From Dermanyssus gallinae (Eukaryota; Arthropoda; Arachnida; Mesostigmata; Dermanyssidae): a stretch of DNA of 64,000 nucleotides. The notes beneath the pieces were generated by a model. That model ran no database searches. It was given only the letters and a program-made list of their open reading frames with translations, and was not told the DNA's origin. Within the stretch, counting starts at the first letter, position 1, and each line of letters begins with the position of its first letter. Location of the stretch: NCBI GenBank assembly GCA_003439945.1, contig QVRM01004782.1:30632-94631 (forward strand), written 5' to 3'. A program made the translations under genes and the position numbers. Positions 57,357-64,000 of this stretch are shown in pieces.

Positions 57357-58956
57357 ATACGACGACGACAATTATGTCGAACGCCGCGGCTGAGGGACTA
57401 GGGACTTATGAAAAGAAATCACCCCCAACGAATAAAAGCCAGCTTCTATTCACGGGGTATGATGCTTGTTTTTGGCGCCTCTGACAAATAAACAAACGGG
57501 CATGCCGACAATACCTAGCGAAGTGTAACACATACAGACCAAAATTAGTTGTGCATGGGTTTATGTAATGCATTTTGCATTGCTGAACACAGCTAACCAT
57601 AACTGGACGCTATTGGTAAAACGTAAGCTTGCCACGCAAACGTGTTACCCAACTTTTGTGAGCGGTAAAGCCCGGCTGACTAGCGTCCTCAACACAGTAG
57701 CCAAATTTTCAAATGTGTTGTCGAAAAACTCTCCAGCGTGCGAATCACTGGCAGCCACAGCAAAGCTCTTTGCATATATAGTTGCTAGTTGTCTTCTCGC
57801 AAGTTCCAGTCCGCCCAATGCCTCGGATGCGAATGGGAAAAAAAGCCATCGGTCAAACATTTTTGAACACTTACATTGGCCTTTGCTGCGTTTATGGCAT
57901 ATTCGGACTGCATAAAGCGACGTAACTGACTATTGAGGGAACTAACGAGTCACAGTTCCACCCCAAAGCAGCGCCTTCGCATTTTCGAAACCTACTAATG
58001 TTGTCCTGTCAGGATGTGCACGGTCGATGAGGCGGACGCCGGAAACCAAAAACATGAAATCTCGCGCCAGCATGTATTTTACGGCGTTGTTCCTGGGCTA
58101 GAAACGCTACACAGGTTGTGGTAACTAGATATTGAAAAAAACCAGACCACCTTGGGGCAGCTGCAGGCGCGCTGTTAAAGCAGTGGAGCGTTTAGGGAAA
58201 TATGTATATATATATATATATATTGCGTACAAAGCATGTATCTAAACATGTGTTACGACTCCGTTAAACTAGTACCTGTGTACATAGTTAGGGTCCTAGT
58301 GAACGGGAAACATGGAGAACTTGCAGAAAGCAATTATTATATAATTACTTTGCCATACGCTTTGCAATTACGTTGGTCATGTGCGACAGGTTTCGAAGCA
58401 ACTGAAGGGTGAGCCATAAGATTGGGTTAGCTAAAAATATCAAATGATTACTATAACATATGTTTAAACCATTAACTAAACGCCTTGGTGCAAGATAAAG
58501 TTAGTATATAACTTCATGTTTACGCTGTGAAAATGTATAAAATATGTAAGAGTAAAAAAACTATGTTTGCAAAGCATTTCAAACGTACCCCCTCTAGGAA
58601 TTATTATTTGCCTGTTTACCGCTTAATCCTGGTTAGTCTGTCGTCATTCTATGTTTTTACAAATAAATACTATATCGGTATGCATATACCTAATCGGTCG
58701 GGTGATTTTCAATATATGTATATACAACAACTCCCAATGTATGTATGTATAAACGAAACAGGCTTCTTCGCGCTGCGGACTCAGATGTTGTTCATTCTGA
58801 CCATGAACGTTGTTTGCTAGCTAGTAAGTAAGTAGCCAATTTCTGAGTATCGGATGAAGAAAGCGTCTGTGAGCTCCGTTTGGAAGCGGCGAACGATGGC
58901 ACGTACGTTCGTGTGGCGTCATGACATTAGATAGCTGAAGATCGTTCGGATCAGCA
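57357..58956. other. Unannotated stretch
   Basis: Overlapping frames at 57568-57915 (+) and 57645-57860 (-) look protein-like. The minus one reads ALGGLELARRQLATIYAKSF and FDNTFENLATVLRTLVSRAL, and may continue upstream, but I recognise no family. A short (AT)n lies at 58200-58224. Confidence 0.35.
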
Positions 58957-59556
<600 letters not shown>

Positions 59557-60584
59557 CATTCTCTGAAACGGAAACCTAACAATGGCAACTATGTCTCCAG
59601 GGAACTCAAGTAGAGAGATCTTAGCAGCAGCAACGGCAGGCAGGCAGCCGTGGTAGAGAGATATTTTTAGCAGAAGTAGCATTGCCAATGTAAGGGATTA
59701 GGCTGGTCGACAGCATATCGGCTGAAAAACAAACGAGCTGGAAAAATAACGCAACAGCTAACAGAACACAAGAGAGAAAAACAGTAGAATTCAGAAGTGC
59801 AAGAAGGAAGCTAAATTTCCAAAAGGCAAAGCACAAACAGTTATATATAAATATATATTTATAGGTTATATATAAACAAGGCATCCGAACGTCGTAGACG
59901 TAATTGTAGTCGTCGTCGTCGTCATCGTAATAGTACAGTGCCAGAGTGAGGAAGGTTAGGTTCACGATCTAACTTTAGTCAATTATATTCCCTGTGGTCA
60001 GTCCTTTGCTTGTGCTGCCTACTGTTGATGAGTGCTCGCCGTAGATAGCACGGTCAGAAAACACGCTGCTAATGTAGAGGCAATGCATGTCCAGCGGCGC
60101 TGAAACGAAACAGCACCGGTCTACGTATGAAATGCAAATGCTAATACAAATTCGCAAACAGAAATTTCTTTATAGGAACAGGGCGCGGGCCATAGATTAA
60201 CGATGCAATGAGAAGAGCGGATGCTACGAGTTACTCACCACACTCACAAGGACAGTCGACAACGTCACACCGCGCAGGATCAAGAACGTTTACCGTACCG
60301 CTGCTTTGTAGGTCGCTATTTTAGGGTACCTAACAATCTTGATATGTCTCCATAATTGACAAGAGAGACCTACGGTAGTCGACCTCTTGCTCGGACTATC
60401 TCAAACTTAGGAATATCGCATCGTCAAGCAAAGCGTTTGATAAACCGGTCTTGTACTTGTACAATCGGATATAACATAGTGTTGATAGTCTAGTTGTAAA
60501 AAACTCCAAGTATTCAGTTGCACAAGTTGGCGCAATTATAGACCACACTTGGAATACTCGTGTGGTCTGCTACTAGTCTAAATT
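59557..60584. other. Unannotated stretch with one inverted repeat
   Basis: A 9-bp inverted repeat AGACCACAC/GTGTGGTCT (60540-60548 and 60560-60568, 11-nt loop) lies just outside the 5' end of mariner copy 2. A (GTC)n tract lies near 59905-59925. Confidence 0.5.
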
Positions 60585-60652
60585 TTGTGGCGATTGGCCA
60601 TTACAATTTCGTTTGACCGCTTCTCCCGTGCAACGCGGCGTTATTTTCTGAA

Positions 60653-61372
60653 ATGGAAAAAAAATACCTAGCCAATCGAGTAGTTACCAAGCATTTCTGT
60701 CTCAAAGGTCGGAATGCGACCCAAGTGAAAACTGAGTTAGACGAAGGACACGGTGACTTATGTTGCCTTATGTTTTGCCACTGTTCCCTAGTAGATTGTT
60801 GAGATTAAAGGAAGTCGCACAAGCTCAGTCGATGAACCACGTTCAGGGCACCAAAAAACGGATACTGACGAGGAAAACGTGGAAAAGATGCGAAAAAGCG
60901 TATGGACGAGTAAACATTAGAAAGAACGCGGATACCGTGGAGATCAATCAATTTGGGTAGTGTGATCAATCAATTCGGGTAGTGTGCTATCTTGATAACT
61001 TGAAGATAAAAATGCTTAGAGCAAAGTGCTTAATCAAAGACAAAAAACGCGCTTGTTTCCACCTTTGAACAAAATTTGGCCGATGTGTTGAAATGTGGCC
61101 GTCATATTTTTTTCGCAGATTTGCGACCGTCGATGTAGTGTGGTTTATCACTACACCTCCGACACCTCGGTAGCGTCTTTCTAATGGCGCACCCCAGTGA
61201 AGGTTCCCCGAAGAAGTTGCGGACAATGGCACCGCCCGGAAAGGTAAGGGCTGCGGGTTTTTGGAAACAGTGTGGAACAATTCTGATCGACTACCTTGAG
61301 AGTGGTAAAACGATCACAACGAGGTACTATGTGGGACTGTGGTACCGCCTGCAGCAGGAAAGAAGAAGGTGT
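60653..61372 (+). pseudogene. Mariner transposase pseudogene, copy 2 (3'-truncated)
   Basis: Starts at an ATG at 60653 with MEKKYLANRVVTKHFCLKGR, then ATQVKTELDEGHGD, the DNA-binding N-terminus of mariner transposases. This part is better preserved than in copy 1. It aligns with copy 1 at DNA level from about 60590, and continues through a region of the first catalytic Asp near 61110-61180 (TVD is damaged) to LIDYLESGKTITTRYYVGL (compare LVDYIESGKTIMGEYYASL). Alignment stops near 61372, so the second and third catalytic Asp regions are missing. A 24-bp duplication at about 60944-60985 and several frameshifts are present. The two copies are well diverged, so they are old and independent insertions. 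Confidence 0.85.
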
Positions 61373-63228
61373 TGGGTCATGAATGGTCAGGGTAAGATTC
61401 AGTAACTGTTAACTTTCGCCGCAATGCCGGAGGTCCATAATCGTTGTGCCAATTATTAAAAACGAATAGTGAATGACTTTTTGTAGTCAATGTCAGAAAC
61501 GAAGAGGATAAATTACAGGTGACTGTTGAAACAAAGTTCGACTTTGTGCATCACATATGGTCTAGTATTATTTTTTTTTAACTATGCTCTAATGATTCTT
61601 GTTTTGTACTTGTTTCGCAGTGATACTGTTGTCTAAGTTAGACACGAAAACACCCTTTGTTTAAGCGCGACTTCGAAGTGCAGGTAGTTAGTAGACTGGG
61701 GTTGATGCAGTCGTTTCCCTCTTTCAACTATGTGCTACGTGATCGATTTTGAGATGCTGCAGACATGGGCGCTGTATCCACCGCTTCATGTAGCGCCGAT
61801 TTACGGGTCGGCTCTCCCTAGTCAAATTGTTGCGCGCCCGTTCCCTCGAACGCCACCATAGATACTTATACTTGATTGTCCGTTCACAGTTGAGTGAATG
61901 GACGGTGAAGTGTAGAGAGATGTGATATGCAGGTTTATTTGAAATACGCACAGACCGGGCGTGACGGTGTGCACACAGTGCAGACGGGTCACTAAGGTGC
62001 TGTATTCTGACATGCGAGGCAACGTTGGATGCCGACGACGTGATTCTCAGTGATTCTGTGCACGTGACGGTTAGAGCGCACACTCAATGATTGTGTGTTG
62101 CGCGCACGTGTGGGCACGTCATGCACCTCGGAGTTGTCACACCCACTTCATCATCGAGTATGGCTGGTGGGTTGTAGTTGTTGCATTTGAAGGTTGTGCT
62201 TCATTGGTGCCGTCATTGATTCACGGGAGTGGAGTTCGTCTGAACACGAGTGCACTTGCATGCACACTTTGAATGAATTGTAGTGACGAAACACGCCGGT
62301 AGCCATTTGGGTACTCTTGTGAGTCGGACGCACTGCTCTTATGCTGCGGCATGGCTACCGTTTCTTTATTTAATTTCATACGCGTGGTTATTAAAACTAA
62401 AGCTTCAGGCAAAGAGAGGCGCGAAAAGAAGGAGGCCGGTTTCCACCGCCGAAATGTCCCGGTAGTTATAGCACAATCCTGGCATCATCTGATCGGCGGT
62501 CTGATACGCCTATTATCGTGTTACTATCGCGTGCAGTTTTTGTCTAGTACGTACGTTTTGCAGAATCTTGCAGCTTTTAGCCCTGCTCTTTTCCTTTTTT
62601 TTCTTCCTGCTACTTGTTTACTGGCACCCCTAAACCCTTGATCTATAATAGAGCTGGCAAGTTTAACCAAGCATTAAAAAACGATGCAACTTGAAAGTTC
62701 ATAGAAATAGATAGATAGACAGACAAATAGGATAGATAGATAGTGCCCGAAAATTATGCACCGCTTCTATAGCTGCAGCAACAGAAGTCATATTATTACG
62801 CATAACACTTAGTTCGATTTGTTGTCGTTTTGTCGCCAACACCTTGTTGGCGTCCGTCTTGGATTGCCATATTCTTAATAATAGATGCTAATAAACGTAA
62901 CTTTACTCATTTTCGTAGCTACAGAAAACAAGTCGTCGGCGTCTGCCAATTACAAGTCTCGTATCGGAATCCAACCTTCGACTTCTAGCATAGAGACCAT
63001 CCCGTTAGTCTGTTGTTTATTACAGCAATAAAAAAAAACACAACCGTTATTGTAACAAAGAAGTACTAATACTACATATTACCACTTACTAGGTCCCGCA
63101 GGTAGCCCGCAGCACCCTCATGTGCTGAGCACTCTTGATGCGGGTTAATTTCAATTTCGTTTATTTACACTGTCTGTGTAATACTCTATCTAGTTAAAAA
63201 TAGGAGTGCATAAGTGTACTCTGGTTGT
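61373..63228. other. Unannotated stretch
   Basis: Short frames at 61724-62641 have no recognised domain. An (ATAG)n patch lies at 62705-62740. No family repeats were seen. Confidence 0.45.
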
Positions 63229-63480
63229 TCAAGAAAGTCCCCTCAGCTTACTCTTGCGTTTCTTGAGGTGATTCAGAGACTGCGGATATGTACAAGTTTG
63301 GGCATGGTACAGATCAAGAGGGGCTTCGCAATATTTACAGATACAAGACTCGTCTGGGTCGTAAAACGACTCCGTTCGACAGACCCCATGATGATAGCCG
63401 TGGGTCGAGAATTTGACCACCACGTGCCTGTTTGCCCAATCCGGATTTTTCCATGTGCCGTCTGTTATTGCTGGCAAAGT
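63229..63480 (-). mobile_element. LINE family 1, copy F: C-terminal end
   Basis: An 82-residue frame: PAITDGTWKNPDWANRHVVV, then KFSTHGYHHGVCRTESFYDP, then a complete zinc-knuckle-like CKYCEAPLDLYHAQTC (C-x2-C-x7-H-x3-C). It aligns with the ends of copies C and D. 5'-truncated. Confidence 0.82.
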
Positions 63481-64000
63481 GAAGAACTATCGGTTAAGGT
63501 TAATGAATGGTTCTAGGTGAAATATATGCACCGCATTAGTCTAATGCTGAACAGCATACAATCTTTAGAGTCTGAGCCAAGAGATGTCTACACCTATAGC
63601 TGCGCTAAAGCAAGAGTAACATAAGTTCGTGAAATTTGGTAGGCCTCGTAATAATATGCATAACCCGGTGCATAAGATTGTCAAACGGTACCACAGAATA
63701 TTCTCGTCTCCCTGTTCGAGTACGCGGCATTCTGTCCGGCAATTGCCTGGCAATGTTAAAAGCGCTGCGCTTGTACACGTCAACAGTCGTGTCGTTGACT
63801 GAAATGTCGGCGAGTCCCTGCCAAAGCCGTCCTACTTTGTCCTACTTTAGGCCTGCGCGAGAGAATGAGGAGCCAAACGACCCTTGTATAAAGTATGTCT
63901 TAGATAAGCAGCAAAGGCGTGAAATAAATTGCCGTAACAGCTTTGTCGCGCAAGTTTTCGTTTTAAGGGAGGTGTGCGTTCAACTATAGCGGAAAGGAAA
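63481..64000. other. Possible upstream LINE or other coding trace
   Basis: A minus-strand frame without an early Met at about 63620-63840 (VGRLWQGLADISVNDTTVDV, then RREYSVVPFDNLMHRVMHII) is protein-like and could belong to the same insertion. It could not be aligned to family 1. Confidence 0.3.

Overview
This is a 64 kb piece of animal nuclear DNA, most likely arthropod (possibly chelicerate or acarine; the species cannot be fixed from sequence alone). The evidence is eukaryotic throughout: several families of APE-type LINE retrotransposons, tRNA-derived SINEs with target-site duplications, D34D mariner transposons, a decayed Ty3/gypsy pol, a solo LTR, an intron-less copy of a nuclear mitochondrial-enzyme gene, and very many (AT)n, AAC/GTT and poly(G/C) tracts. 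No operon, rRNA, genuine tRNA gene or CRISPR array is visible. No intact host gene was recognised. The window reads as intergenic or intronic sequence filled with dead mobile elements.

Layout. 1-1030: LINE family 1 (minus) split by a 253-bp solo LTR. 1.3-2.5 kb: GTT/CAG-type triplet sequence and (AT)n. 3.65 kb: a short poly(A)-tailed element with a hairpin end. 4.8 kb: an internally deleted LINE. 6.6-9.3 kb: Tc1/mariner remnants, a near full-length dead mariner, a LINE family 2 end and SINE A. 10.1, 17.8, 19.2 and 56.5-56.9 kb: five copies of SINE B. 13-20 kb and 23-26 kb: GC-richer, triplet-rich sequence. 27-30 kb: two family 1 LINE fragments. 31.5-32.1 kb: R1-like reverse transcriptase remnant. 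32.7 kb: a 25-bp minisatellite. 34.3-37.9 kb: a LINE 3' end, then the best-preserved family 1 LINE. 42 kb: LINE family 2. 47-48 kb: triplet repeats with a hairpin-tail element. 49.8-51.1 kb: a permuted LINE joined to a retro-copied BCKDHB fragment. 51.6-54.4 kb: SINE D copies, one carrying a nested SINE A, around gypsy RT and integrase remnants. 56.5-57.3 kb: a SINE B tandem pair and another hairpin-tail element. 59.1-59.6 kb: about 420 bp of AAC-type repeat. 60.6-61.4 kb: second mariner. 63.2 kb: another family 1 LINE end.

How the parts relate. The LINEs supply the reverse transcriptase that probably mobilised the SINEs, the hairpin-tailed elements and the BCKDHB copy. The most informative signals are (i) the solo LTR whose removal restores the LINE reading frame, (ii) the BCKDHB-LINE chimera, (iii) a 3' stem-loop shared by six otherwise different poly(A) elements, one of them directly after a LINE-like coding end, (iv) a SINE flanked by a 48-bp duplication, and (v) a perfect 19-bp hairpin at 25.4 kb. 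Everything described as coding is damaged by frameshifts, stops or deletions.
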